Origin: an uncultured Hungatella sp.
GTDB taxonomy: Bacteria; Bacillota; Clostridia; Lachnospirales; Lachnospiraceae
DNA length: 42,708 bases
Reading direction: 5' to 3'
Assembly: GCA_910585645.1 (NCBI GenBank)
Contig: CAJUFP010000032.1
Span: 1-42,708, forward strand
Shown: piece by piece, positions 16,043 through 23,566 of the stretch
Position numbering within the stretch: position 1 is the stretch's first letter
How the letters are laid out: each line of letters starts with the position of its first letter
Position numbers and translations under genes: made by a program
The notes under the pieces: generated by a model
Seen by the model: the letters and a program-made list of their open reading frames with translations, nothing else
Databases searched by the model: none
Told to the model about the DNA's origin: nothing

Positions 16043-16579
16043 TCATCCTATTTGCTTTGGCCACACAGATACCAGCAACCAGTCTTTCATATGGCCGAAA
16101 AACTCCGTGAGACCGCACAGTTTATCCGCGTACAGGATGGCATATCCCTCCCTGTACTTAGGCGGTATGGGGGTCAGCGGCCACATATGCCTGAGGATCA
16201 TGTTCTGCTCTTTCTCTGAGGCCTGAAAATACTTTACCGCGTTATTCATAGCTACCCTGGGATGGGTAAACCCATGAAAATGCTCCCCCGTCTCCCTGGC
16301 ATGGGTATGCCAGTCATATAAAAACAGATCGTGGAGCAGTCCCGCCCTGGCGGCGCAGCGGCAGTCCCAGCCCCTGTTTCTGCATATTTCAAAAGCAATA
16401 TAGGAAACCTGGATGCAGTGCTCCCTGCATGTGGTGTGGCCGTGCTGGATAAACTGGTCCATGGACTGAAAGACTTTATGGTCTAAGATATCCCGAACAC
16501 ACGCCATGTATTCCTCATCCCTGCTCCATCTGGCGCTTTTGCGCAGCAATTCCTCTTTGCTTACTTTTTCTTTGCTCAT
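16043..16579 (-). CDS. HD-domain phosphohydrolase
   Basis: A cytosolic HD-superfamily protein of 178 aa. Metal-binding residues are seen as HTTCREHCIQVSYIAFEIC, then RAGLLHDLFLYDWH (the HD pair) and a downstream HFHGFTHPRVAMNNAV segment. The final Asp is likely in the YADKLCGL stretch. Such short stand-alone HD proteins act on nucleotides or phosphorylated small molecules; the substrate is unknown here. The ribosome site is poor (AGGGAA close to the ATG). It lies downstream of glgA, separated by a hairpin at 16624-16667, so it may be a separate transcript. Confidence 0.85.
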   Translation of the reverse strand: MSKEKVSKEELLRKSARWSRDEEYMACVRDILDHKVFQSMDQFIQHGHTTCREHCIQVSYIAFEICRNRGWDCRCAARAGLLHDLFLYDWHTHARETGEHFHGFTHPRVAMNNAVKYFQASEKEQNMILRHMWPLTPIPPKYREGYAILYADKLCGLTEFFGHMKDWLLVSVWPKQIG

Positions 16580-16623
16580 TTCCCTGATAAACTCCCCCGT
16601 CTTTCCCTGACGATAAACAGACA

Positions 16624-16667
16624 GTTTGGCACAGCAACCGCAGGAAACCGCGTCCGCTATGCCAAAC
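16624..16667 (-). terminator. Hairpin after glgA, probable terminator
   Basis: GTTTGGCA (16624-16631) and TGCCAAAC (16660-16667) form an 8-bp stem enclosing a GC-rich loop that can itself pair. On the minus strand the stem is followed by TGTCTGTTTATC, a weak T-rich tail. Its position about 28 bp after the glgA stop suits a terminator. Confidence 0.5.
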
Positions 16668-16694
16668 CACTGGGTCTGCTAAAATTGTCCTATA

Positions 16695-18140
16695 TCAATA
16701 TCCGATCAGCCAGTCGTACAACTCCTGATACTTGAGAGCCGAGGCGTTCCAGGAATAATCCTTGGCCATAGCCCGATCAATCAGCTTATTCCACTCCCGC
16801 TTCTTGTCATAATAGATCCGCTCCGCGTACCTGACAGACGCCAGCATCTCGTGAGCATTATAGTTGGTAAAGGAAAATCCGGTGCCGGTACCCTCAAATT
16901 CATTATATGGCTCCACCGTGTCCTTTAATCCTCCTGTCTCCCGCACAATGGGAACCGTGCCGTAGCGCAGGGCCATCAGCTGGCTCAGCCCGCAGGGCTC
17001 AAACAGGGACGGCATCAAAAACGCGTCGGATGCCGCGTAGATCTTGTGGGACATGGGCTCGGAATAGTAGATCAGAGCCGCGACCTTTCCCGGATACTTC
17101 CACGCGAAATGACGGAACATATTCTCGTACCGCTCCTCGCCGGTCCCCAGAACCACCAGCTGGATCGCGTCGTTGCACAAGTCTTCCATCACATACTGGA
17201 TCAGATCAAACCCCTTCTGGTCTGTGAGCCTGGACACAACGCCGATCATCATCCTGCCTTCGTCCTCCTCCAGACCCAGCTCTTTCTGGAGAGCAACCTT
17301 GTTCTTGATCTTCTCCTTGCGGAAATTCTTCGCGTCATAAACTTGCTCGATCATGGAATCCGTAGCAGGGTTAAAGTCTTCATAGTCAATACCGTTGACG
17401 ATCCCCCGAAGGCTGCCGGAGCGGGCTCTCATAAGGCCGTCAAGGCCCTCGCCGTAAAACGGCATCTTGATCTCCTCCGCGTAGGTATCGCTCACAGTGG
17501 TAATGGCGTCCGCAAACACGACGCCGCCCTTTAACAGGTTGCCGTCCTTGTAAGCCTCCAGCTTATCCGGGGCAAAATAGTAATCGGAAAGGCCGGAAAA
17601 CCTCTGGATGGTCTTCACGTCCCACACGCCCTGGAACTTTAAGTTGTGGATGGTGAACACGGACTTCATATTGCGGAAAAACTCACCGCCGCGGAACCGG
17701 TCCTTTAAGTACACAGGAATCAGTCCTGTCTGCCAGTCATGGCAGTGAACAACGTCCGGCTGGAATCCGATCACAGGAAGAGCGGAAAGGGACGCGTTAC
17801 AGAAGAAGGAAAACTTCTCCAGGTCGTAGAGCCAATCCCCATATGGCTTCGGGCCGGAAAAATAACCTTCATTATCAATAAAGTAGAAGTGGATCCCCTC
17901 ATGCTCATAGTGCATGATGCCAACATAGCGGCTCTGGCCCATAAAGTCCATATAAAAATGGCTGATATAGTCCATCTTATCCCGCCACTCCTGCTTAATG
18001 CAGAGATACTTGGGGATCATAACCCTCACATCGTAATACTCTTTATTAAAACACTTGGGCAGAGAGCCAACAACGTCTGCCAATCCCCCGGTCTTAATAA
18101 ACGGCACTGCTTCCGATGCAACAAATAATATCTTTTTCAT
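16695..18140 (-). CDS. glgA: Glycogen synthase (ADP-glucose type, GT5)
   Basis: Extends alpha-1,4-glucan chains from ADP-glucose during glycogen storage; cytosolic, 481 aa (family about 475-485). The N-terminal GT5 domain shows KTGGLADVVGSLPK with the substrate-binding Lys16. Other family segments are VVHCHDWQTGLIPVYLK, FTIHNLKFQGVW, and in the GT-B C-terminal domain VVSRLTDQKGFDLI, and PSLFEPCGLSQLMALRYGTVPIVRETGGLKDTV, which contains the catalytic EPCGL loop. GGAGG precedes the ATG. It stands alone; no glgC, glgB or glgP is nearby. A possible -10 TATACT lies at 18195-18190 with a weak -35. Terminator-like hairpin downstream. Confidence 0.96.
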   Translation of the reverse strand: MKKILFVASEAVPFIKTGGLADVVGSLPKCFNKEYYDVRVMIPKYLCIKQEWRDKMDYISHFYMDFMGQSRYVGIMHYEHEGIHFYFIDNEGYFSGPKPYGDWLYDLEKFSFFCNASLSALPVIGFQPDVVHCHDWQTGLIPVYLKDRFRGGEFFRNMKSVFTIHNLKFQGVWDVKTIQRFSGLSDYYFAPDKLEAYKDGNLLKGGVVFADAITTVSDTYAEEIKMPFYGEGLDGLMRARSGSLRGIVNGIDYEDFNPATDSMIEQVYDAKNFRKEKIKNKVALQKELGLEEDEGRMMIGVVSRLTDQKGFDLIQYVMEDLCNDAIQLVVLGTGEERYENMFRHFAWKYPGKVAALIYYSEPMSHKIYAASDAFLMPSLFEPCGLSQLMALRYGTVPIVRETGGLKDTVEPYNEFEGTGTGFSFTNYNAHEMLASVRYAERIYYDKKREWNKLIDRAMAKDYSWNASALKYQELYDWLIGY

Positions 18141-18397
18141 TTGAAAAACCTCCTCATATGGAGCGAAAACCGCAACCCCTAATAGGTGTAGTATACAACA
18201 TTTTTAGGATTTTAGGAAGTACATTCTTGAATTTTGCAGTTTATTTTGTCATTATTCGTCTCTAACTGCAAACCAGGCCATATATAGCGTCATAATTTTG
18301 TGCATTCTGCACAGTCCCTCCCAAAAATATCTCCGTCCTATGTAGCTGTCCGGCTGTCAGGCTCCGCGGCTGTCCGGATGCCTGCCTTTTGCTCTTT

Positions 18398-19207
18398 CTA
18401 TAACCTTTTATAATCCAGACGGATCTTGTCCGACAAAAGGGCGATAAACTCCGAATTGGTGGGCTTGCCCTTTCCGTTGCTCACCGTGTATCCAAAGATC
18501 TCATTGATGGTCTCCATGCTTCCGCGGCTCCAGGCCACCTCGATGGCATGGCGGATCGCCCGCTCCACCCGGCTGGGCGTGGTCTGATGCTTCTTGGCGA
18601 TGGTGGGATAGAGCACCTTTGTCACGGATGTCAGCATATCCTGGTCCTCCACGGAGATGGTGATGGCATCCCGCAGATACTGGTACCCTTTGATGTGGGC
18701 CGGCACGCCGATCTCGTGAAGGATCTGGGTTACGTCATTCTCCAGATTCTGCTCCATATAGTCCAGCATACTCTCATAAGGTTTCACCTTCCGGGCTCCC
18801 GTCAGGTTTAATCCTCTGGGCCTTGATCCGTAATTGCCGATGCGGCGGATCTTGTCCACCAGAACCTCTTTTTTAAAAGGCTTCATGATAAAATAGCTGG
18901 CGCCCATGCGGAACGCGTCCTCCGTGACGTTCTCACTTCCCGCCGCTGACACGACGATAAAGCAGGGATTCTTCTCCAAGTTGCCTTCTGTCTTTACTTT
19001 CTCCATAACCTCCACACCGTCCATCCCCGGCATTATCACATCCAAAAGCACCACGTCCGGCTTTGAATCTACGATCATCTTGTATGCTTCATCGCCTGTC
19101 TCCGCGTTTCCCACCACTTGGATTCCGTCTTCATTTTTCAGCATATCATTCAATAATTCCATGGTTTTCGGGTTATCTTCCGCAATTGCAACGTTTAATG
19201 CTGTCAT
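18398..19207 (-). CDS. spo0A: Sporulation master regulator Spo0A
   Basis: Phosphorylation-activated DNA-binding protein that commits the cell to sporulation (269 aa). The receiver domain has acidic residues Glu10/Asp11, phospho-acceptor Asp56 (VVLLDVIMPGMDG) and Lys109 (FIMKPF). The C-terminal Spo0A domain has the hallmark TPSRVERAIRHAIEVAWSRG recognition region, preceded by GVPAHIKGYQYLRDAI and KHQTT, ending NSEFIALLSDKIRL. The open frame runs 20 codons upstream, but ATG 19207 has GGAGG at good spacing. It is flanked by glgA and a DUF4321 gene; spoIVB, its usual upstream neighbour in Clostridia, is absent. A promoter with a 0A-box-like sequence lies at 19238-19267. Confidence 0.97.
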   Translation of the reverse strand: MTALNVAIAEDNPKTMELLNDMLKNEDGIQVVGNAETGDEAYKMIVDSKPDVVLLDVIMPGMDGVEVMEKVKTEGNLEKNPCFIVVSAAGSENVTEDAFRMGASYFIMKPFKKEVLVDKIRRIGNYGSRPRGLNLTGARKVKPYESMLDYMEQNLENDVTQILHEIGVPAHIKGYQYLRDAITISVEDQDMLTSVTKVLYPTIAKKHQTTPSRVERAIRHAIEVAWSRGSMETINEIFGYTVSNGKGKPTNSEFIALLSDKIRLDYKRL

Positions 19208-19237
19208 TTTGTGTCCTCCTTTTTGCTGGTAGATGTT

Positions 19238-19267
19238 ATTATAGTCTGTCGATTTCCCTGCTTGCAA
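19238..19267 (-). promoter_or_regulatory. Predicted spo0A promoter with 0A-box-like site in spacer
   Basis: Minus strand: -35 TTGCAA (19267-19262), an 18-bp spacer, then perfect -10 TATAAT (19243-19238). The spacer contains ATCGACA (19253-19247), one mismatch from the 0A box TTCGACA. That would allow self-control of spo0A, as known in other spore formers; binding here is inference. Confidence 0.55.
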
Positions 19268-19434
19268 CGAAAATCCATCGCAAATTCTATCAAAATCCGA
19301 CTCTTCCTAAAAAGCCTGATCCCCCGCAGATCCTCCCATATCGTTCCCGAAAACACATGTAACCTTTCTGTAACCTTTTAACAAACACACCTCCTCCCAA
19401 AACAAAAAAGAACGTCTGCCAGCCTGCAGCCGCC

Positions 19435-19695
19435 CTAAAGCATCCGGTAAATGATCAGAGCCAGGGCTACGCCAATGATGCTGGCCATTGTAATCCGAAT
19501 GGTTAGTCCAAATGTTACGACGATCACTCCAAGATTCACAACAAGCGGTGAGTCCAGTCCAAATGATTGCCCAAAATTCAACCATGAAAATCCGGGAATA
19601 CTCTGCGCCACGTCGCCGATAAAACTCCCAAGCACGATCCCTGATAACAGCAGTACCAATAAAACCCAAAAATTCTTATATCCCATCTTTCTCAT
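19435..19695 (-). CDS. DUF4321 small membrane protein
   Basis: An 86-aa protein with two or more hydrophobic helices: NFWVLLVLLLSGIVLGSFIGDVA at the start and a long C-terminal stretch LVVNLGVIVVTFGLTIRITMASIIGVALALIIY. The pattern matches DUF4321, a clostridial membrane family of unknown role, often found near maf and rod-shape genes; here maf is about 5 kb away. The open frame extends to 19743, but ATG 19695 follows GAGGAG and lies just after a good promoter (19712-19740), so the longer start would lie upstream of transcription. Confidence 0.8.
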   Translation of the reverse strand: MRKMGYKNFWVLLVLLLSGIVLGSFIGDVAQSIPGFSWLNFGQSFGLDSPLVVNLGVIVVTFGLTIRITMASIIGVALALIIYRML

Positions 19696-19711
19696 TCTCT
19701 CCTCTTGTCTT

Positions 19712-19740
19712 AGTTTAGCACAAGAGGAAAGAAGTGACAA
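19712..19740 (-). promoter_or_regulatory. Predicted sigma-A promoter of DUF4321 gene
   Basis: Minus strand: -35 TTGTCA (19740-19735), a 17-bp spacer ending TGC (extended -10), then -10 TAAACT (19717-19712). It lies directly before the chosen start at 19695, giving a very short leader. Confidence 0.6.
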
Positions 19741-19801
19741 CACAAAAATAACCTATTTTCGTTTAATGCGGATAAAATGTTACTGTTCACGGGGGAGGCA
19801 T

Positions 19802-19850
19802 CTTCTTGCCCGGCTCCGCCGAACAAGAAGCATCGGGCGTTCGCCCGATG
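19802..19850 (-). terminator. Two adjacent hairpins after the NhaC-family gene
   Basis: Going down the minus strand from the transporter stop: CATCGGGC/GCCCGATG (19850-19831, 4-nt loop), then CTTCTTG/CAAGAAG (19830-19802) with an inner GC-rich stem. Neither is followed by a long T run, so termination may be inefficient or Rho-assisted. The position right after the gene supports a 3'-end role. Confidence 0.5.
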
Positions 19851-19865
19851 TGGAAATCACCCGTC

Positions 19866-21497
19866 TTATGATTCTTCCGTTTCAACTCCGCTCCCATTCA
19901 TCTTCAGAGCCACCAGCACGCCGACCATCAGCAAAATCCCCACAGGCAGGGCTACCCAGGCCCTCTGGACAAAACCGGCCACAATATAGGTGACAAAAGA
20001 TACTGCCGCCGCCACCACCGCGTAGGGCAGCTGGGTGGTCACATGGTTTACATGCTCGCACTGGGCTCCCGCTGAGGCCATGATGGTAGTGTCGGATATG
20101 GGGGAGCAGTGATCCCCGCACACAGCCCCTGCCATGCAGGCGGAGATGGAGATAATCATCAGCTGAGGGTTGGTGTTCTGGAACACAGCCACCACAATGG
20201 GGATCAGGATTCCAAAAGTTCCCCAGGAGGTACCGGTGGCAAACGCCAGAAGACATCCCACAACAAAGATAATCGCCGGAAGGAAGTTTAAGAACCCTTT
20301 GGCGCTTGCCTCCACCACGCCGGCCACGTACACGTCCGCCCCCAGGCTGTCGGTCATGGCCTTTAAGGACCAGGCAAAGGTCAGGATCATAATGGCCGGA
20401 ACCATGGCCTTAAAGCCCTCGGGAATACAGGCCATGCACTCGGAGAATTTCAGCACCCTGCGGACCTGGTAAAGGCCGATGGTGATGACAAGACCAAAAA
20501 AGCTTCCGTAGGTCAGTCCCAGAGAGGCATCTGACTGGGAAAAGGCAGTGACAAAATCCGTCCCGGAAAAGAACCCGCCGGTGTAGAGCATCCCGATAAC
20601 ACAGCAGACGATCAGGGACACAATCGGGATCAGAAGGTCCATAACCTTTCCCTTGGTCTCCACAAGCTCATCCTTTACAAGCCCGTAAGGGCGGCCCGGC
20701 GTTGTATACAAGTCTCCTTTTGCCGCATTGATCTCATGAGTCTTCATGGAGCCGAACTCCACCTTCATAAGCACCATGCCCACCATCATCACAATGGTCA
20801 GGATGGCGTAAAAATTGTAGGGGATCGCCCGCATGAAAATGGAAAAACCGTCCTCCCCCTCCACAAACCCGGTGACAGCGGCAGCCCAGGAGGAGATGGG
20901 GGCAATGATGCACACAGGAGCCGCCGTGGCGTCGATCAGATAGGCCAGCTTGGCCCTGGACACCTTAAACTTGTCAGTCACCGGCCTCATGACGCTTCCC
21001 ACTGTAAGGCAGTTAAAATAGTCGTCAATAAAGATCAGAACCCCCAGAAGAATGGTGGCCAGCTGGGCTCCCACACGGTTGTGGATCTTGGAAGCCGCAA
21101 ACTGCCCGAAGGCGGCGGAACCTCCCGCCTTGTTCATCAGACACACCATGGCCCCCAGAATCACTAAAAATACCAGGATCCCCACATTGTAACTGTCAGA
21201 CAGAGCGCCGATGATCCCGTCCTCAAAAATATGGGTGACGGTCATCTCAAAGCGAAATCCCGAGTACAGAAGTCCTCCCATCAAGATCCCCACAAACAGG
21301 GAACTGTAGACTTCCTTGGTGATCAGAGCCAGGCCGATGGCCACCACCGGAGGCACAAGGGCCCAAAAAGTGGAATACATAGCAGGCACATACTCCGCCT
21401 CCCCCTCCTGGGCGGCCAGTACGGTCATCGCGCAGGCCAGGGCCATAAAAAGCGATGCGGCGGTCAGGCCAAATACTTTCTTTTTTGTCAGGTACAT
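19866..21497 (-). CDS. NhaC-family transporter, predicted lysine transporter
   Basis: A polytopic membrane protein of 543 aa with about 12 hydrophobic segments and the NhaC Na+/H+ antiporter pattern: VFLVILGAMVCLMNKAGGSAAFGQF, FIDDYFNCLTVGSVMRPVTDKFKVSRAKLAYLIDATAAPVCIIAPISSW (split here by motif) and GDHCSPISDTTIMAS. By fold it would be called a sodium/proton antiporter. The lysine riboswitch directly upstream (21618-21792) indicates that it carries lysine or a related amino acid instead; NhaC-type lysine transporters under L-box control have been predicted in other Firmicutes. ATG 21497 follows GAGGAG; the longer frame to 21560 would begin inside the riboswitch terminator and is rejected. 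Confidence 0.9.
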   Translation of the reverse strand: MYLTKKKVFGLTAASLFMALACAMTVLAAQEGEAEYVPAMYSTFWALVPPVVAIGLALITKEVYSSLFVGILMGGLLYSGFRFEMTVTHIFEDGIIGALSDSYNVGILVFLVILGAMVCLMNKAGGSAAFGQFAASKIHNRVGAQLATILLGVLIFIDDYFNCLTVGSVMRPVTDKFKVSRAKLAYLIDATAAPVCIIAPISSWAAAVTGFVEGEDGFSIFMRAIPYNFYAILTIVMMVGMVLMKVEFGSMKTHEINAAKGDLYTTPGRPYGLVKDELVETKGKVMDLLIPIVSLIVCCVIGMLYTGGFFSGTDFVTAFSQSDASLGLTYGSFFGLVITIGLYQVRRVLKFSECMACIPEGFKAMVPAIMILTFAWSLKAMTDSLGADVYVAGVVEASAKGFLNFLPAIIFVVGCLLAFATGTSWGTFGILIPIVVAVFQNTNPQLMIISISACMAGAVCGDHCSPISDTTIMASAGAQCEHVNHVTTQLPYAVVAAAVSFVTYIVAGFVQRAWVALPVGILLMVGVLVALKMNGSGVETEES

Positions 21498-21552
21498 AAT
21501 ACGTCTCCTCTTTTCCTTTTGTTGTGCAGGACTTCCTGCTTTTGAACACAAA

Positions 21553-21598
21553 AACACCACAAACAGCCATTCCCCTGCGGAAACGCGTTTGTGGTGTT
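21553..21598 (-). terminator. Riboswitch expression-platform terminator
   Basis: Arms AACACCACAAAC (21553-21564) and GTTTGTGGTGTT (21587-21598) form a perfect 12-bp stem. On the minus strand it is followed by TTTTTGTGTT. It lies between the lysine aptamer and the transporter start, so it is the expected switch: bound lysine should favour this terminator. Confidence 0.85.
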
Positions 21599-21617
21599 AG
21601 CTTAACAAAAATCCCTG

Positions 21618-21792
21618 ACAACACAGATAGCGCTCCACATACGTGACAGTACGCCGCATATTCTGCGTCGTCCCAGAACCCCACGCCCCGGCCGGACATA
21701 AGATCCTTCGGCGAAATCCCCTTTTTCAGGAAACGGCGGTCCGTCCATAGCCTCCTGATACTCTTGAATCCCGCGCCTCTACCATGTTTCAA
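21618..21792 (-). promoter_or_regulatory. Lysine riboswitch (L-box)
   Basis: The minus-strand RNA shows the L-box conserved blocks in order: GGTAGAGGCGCG, TTCAAGAGTATC, GGAGG, GGGGATTTCGCCGAAGG, GGGTTCTGGG, ACTGTCACG and TGGAGCGCTATCT. The order and spacing match the known lysine aptamer (for example that of B. subtilis lysC). P1 can form between the ends near 21790 and 21620. It is followed by a strong terminator (21553-21598), then the NhaC-family gene. The predicted effect is off when lysine is plentiful. Confidence 0.93.
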
Positions 21793-21818
21793 TGTTTGCG
21801 GTTGTTTTGATCCTCCCT

Positions 21819-21827
21819 ATTCTACCA
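21819..21827 (-). promoter_or_regulatory. Predicted extended -10 promoter of riboswitch transcript
   Basis: Minus strand TGG-TAGAAT (21827-21819) is an extended -10 element. No good -35 is seen. Transcription would start about 20 nt before the L-box aptamer, which is the right place. The remainder of the gap, 21828-21940, is the rtcB 3' flank with no other recognised element. Confidence 0.5.
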
Positions 21828-21940
21828 TGAGTTCTCCAAAAAGGGAAGACGCAATCACAATTCTTTTTTCAGGCGTTACCGTTCATGGGGAAATGTCTTT
21901 TAGATAAGCGAATCCAATGTTTGCCCCTGAACAGCAGCTT

Positions 21941-23155
21941 TCAGTCCTCCTCCCCCGCCTTAAAATTATAGACAGGCCGGATCACCTTCTCGATCTCAAC
22001 CGTATCCCCGATATTTTCCACAATATCCTCCATCCTCTTGTAGGCCATGGGGCACTCATCCAGAGTCAGCGCGTTGACCGATGTGGTATAGATCCCCGCC
22101 ATCTCCTTCTTAAACTGGGAGACTGTGTAGGACTCCTTTGCCTTCCTCCTGGACATCAGCCGCCCTGCCCCGTGGGGCGCCGAGAAGTTCCACTCCTCAT
22201 TCCCCTTTCCCACACAGATCATAGAGCCGTCCCGCATGTTCACCGGGATCAGCAGCCGCTCTCCCTTTCTGGCGGAAACCGCGCCTTTGCGCAGGATCAT
22301 GGCCTCTGTGTCAATATAATTGTGGATGGTGGTAAACTCCTCCTCCACCTTAAGCTTCATACCCCGGATCAGTTCGTCCATCATGGCCTTGCGATTGAGC
22401 ATGGCAAACCTCTGAATAATCTTCATGTCGTGGATATAATCCTCCATAAGTTCCCCCTGACAGTAGGCCAGAGTCTTCGGAATGCCTGTCTTTATCCGCG
22501 CCTTCATGGCCTCCACCGTGGTCTGGATCTCCTGCTCTCTCCCGTCTTTCTTATATGTCTCGATCAATTTTTTTATATCTTTTTTAGAAACGCCGTTTAA
22601 AGCCTCATAAGCCTGTTCCTGATAATACTCCGCCACCTCAAGTCCCAGATGCCGGGACCCGGAATGGATGACCACATACAAAGCGCCCTCCTCATCCTTG
22701 TCCACCTCGATAAAATGGTTCCCTCCGCCCAGAGTCCCCAGGGACCTGACGGCCCGGTCCAGATTGATCTTTGCCGGCTTTAAGCACCGAAGTTCCCCCA
22801 GATCAATGTCGTCATTCCGTTTGTGGGCCTTGTCCCGAATGTCAAAGCCTGACGGGATCTTCTCATAGATCAGTTTATCAAACTTTTCCAACTCCAGCCG
22901 TCTCCCCTTTATCCGTATGGTCTCCATACCGCACCCGATGTCCACACCCACCAGGTTGGGCACCACCGCGTCTTTGATGGTCATCGTAGTTCCGATGGTA
23001 CACCCGGCTCCGGTGTGGACATCCGGCATGATCCGGATCCTGGCACCCTTAACAAACTCCTGGTCGCACAGCATCCTGATCTGGGCCAGGGCCGTGTCCT
23101 CCACCACATCCGTGTACACAACCGCCTGATTATAAAGTCCCTCCACAAGTTTCAT
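21941..23155 (-). CDS. rtcB: RtcB-family RNA ligase
   Basis: Joins RNA 2',3'-cyclic phosphate (or 3'-phosphate) and 5'-OH ends using GTP and manganese; cytosolic. Active-site segments are visible: IRIMPDVHTGAGCTIGTTM, VVPNLVGVDIGCGMETI (metal Asp and Cys), TLGGGNHFIEVDKDE, VIHSGSRHLG, and the guanylylation region FSAPHGAGRLMSRRKAK whose His accepts GMP. 404 aa is the length of the shorter RtcB group common in Firmicutes. No archease or RtcA gene is adjacent, as usual for this group. The ribosome site AAGGAG is somewhat far from ATG. A strong terminator at 23200-23248 lies upstream, so rtcB has its own transcript or relies on read-through. Confidence 0.95.
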   Translation of the reverse strand: MKLVEGLYNQAVVYTDVVEDTALAQIRMLCDQEFVKGARIRIMPDVHTGAGCTIGTTMTIKDAVVPNLVGVDIGCGMETIRIKGRRLELEKFDKLIYEKIPSGFDIRDKAHKRNDDIDLGELRCLKPAKINLDRAVRSLGTLGGGNHFIEVDKDEEGALYVVIHSGSRHLGLEVAEYYQEQAYEALNGVSKKDIKKLIETYKKDGREQEIQTTVEAMKARIKTGIPKTLAYCQGELMEDYIHDMKIIQRFAMLNRKAMMDELIRGMKLKVEEEFTTIHNYIDTEAMILRKGAVSARKGERLLIPVNMRDGSMICVGKGNEEWNFSAPHGAGRLMSRRKAKESYTVSQFKKEMAGIYTTSVNALTLDECPMAYKRMEDIVENIGDTVEIEKVIRPVYNFKAGEED

Positions 23156-23192
23156 GATTCATTCTTCTCCTTTTCCCTGCTGAAAAATCTCC

Positions 23193-23248
23193 GAAAAAAA
23201 CAGAGCCGAAGCTTTGGCAGTATCCCTGCCAAGATCCATCGGCTCTGT
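23193..23248 (-). terminator. Strong nested-hairpin terminator upstream of rtcB
   Basis: Outer arms ACAGAGCCGA (23200-23209) and TCGGCTCTGT (23239-23248) pair perfectly. An inner hairpin TTGGCAG/CTGCCAA lies at 23214-23232. On the minus strand a run of seven T follows (23199-23193). It closes a short transcript that starts near 23492 and contains the 36-aa ORF, or it attenuates rtcB. Confidence 0.8.
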
Positions 23249-23331
23249 ATGGTCTCTTACCTTTTTTCCTTACCGCAACGCCGACCGCACAACGGGAGTC
23301 ATCCCATCATGCCGTCCGCCTTTCCCCAGTC

Positions 23332-23442
23332 TCAAACAAAGAGAATCTCGCCTGAAACCGCTTCCAGTCCCTGCCAAATGCATGATAAGACATTCCCGAT
23401 CCAATGATAAACGCCCCTATGATTATCTCTAAGCTGTTTCAT
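23332..23442 (-). CDS. Possible small protein, 36 aa, unknown
   Basis: ATG 23442 with AAAGGAG eight bases upstream opens a 36-residue frame. It begins MKQLRDNHRGVYHW and ends EAVSGEILFV. A middle segment around WIGNVLSCIWQGLEAV is amphipathic with two Trp. I do not recognise it. Support comes from context: a promoter (23498-23526) directly before it, a strong ribosome site, and a strong terminator after it (23193-23248). It could be a real small protein, a leader peptide, or an incidental frame in a small RNA. Confidence 0.45.
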   Translation of the reverse strand: MKQLRDNHRGVYHWIGNVLSCIWQGLEAVSGEILFV

Positions 23443-23497
23443 AGCAATTCTCCTTTCTTCTTAATTTGAAATGCGCTGCCCGCATCTCCTGGGTTAT

Positions 23498-23526
23498 AAT
23501 CTACCACATTTCCTTATTCTGGTAAA
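23498..23526 (-). promoter_or_regulatory. Predicted promoter of small transcript
   Basis: Minus strand: TTTACC (23526-23521), a 17-bp spacer, then TAGATT (23503-23498). It sits between the CapA-like gene and the 36-aa ORF and would start a transcript of about 300 nt ending at the 23193-23248 terminator. Confidence 0.5.
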
Positions 23527-23566
23527 GAAACTTTCTATTACACAAATCTTACATGATTCTTACGGC

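Noticed and set aside
18345..18385. Repeated GGCTGTCCGG-like sequence after spo0A as a terminator
   Set aside because: The copies are direct, not inverted, repeats and no stable stem with a T tail could be drawn.
21247..21792. Minus-strand 181-aa open frame
   Set aside because: It covers the lysine riboswitch, the terminator and the transporter 5' end in another frame; the RNA structure explains the sequence.
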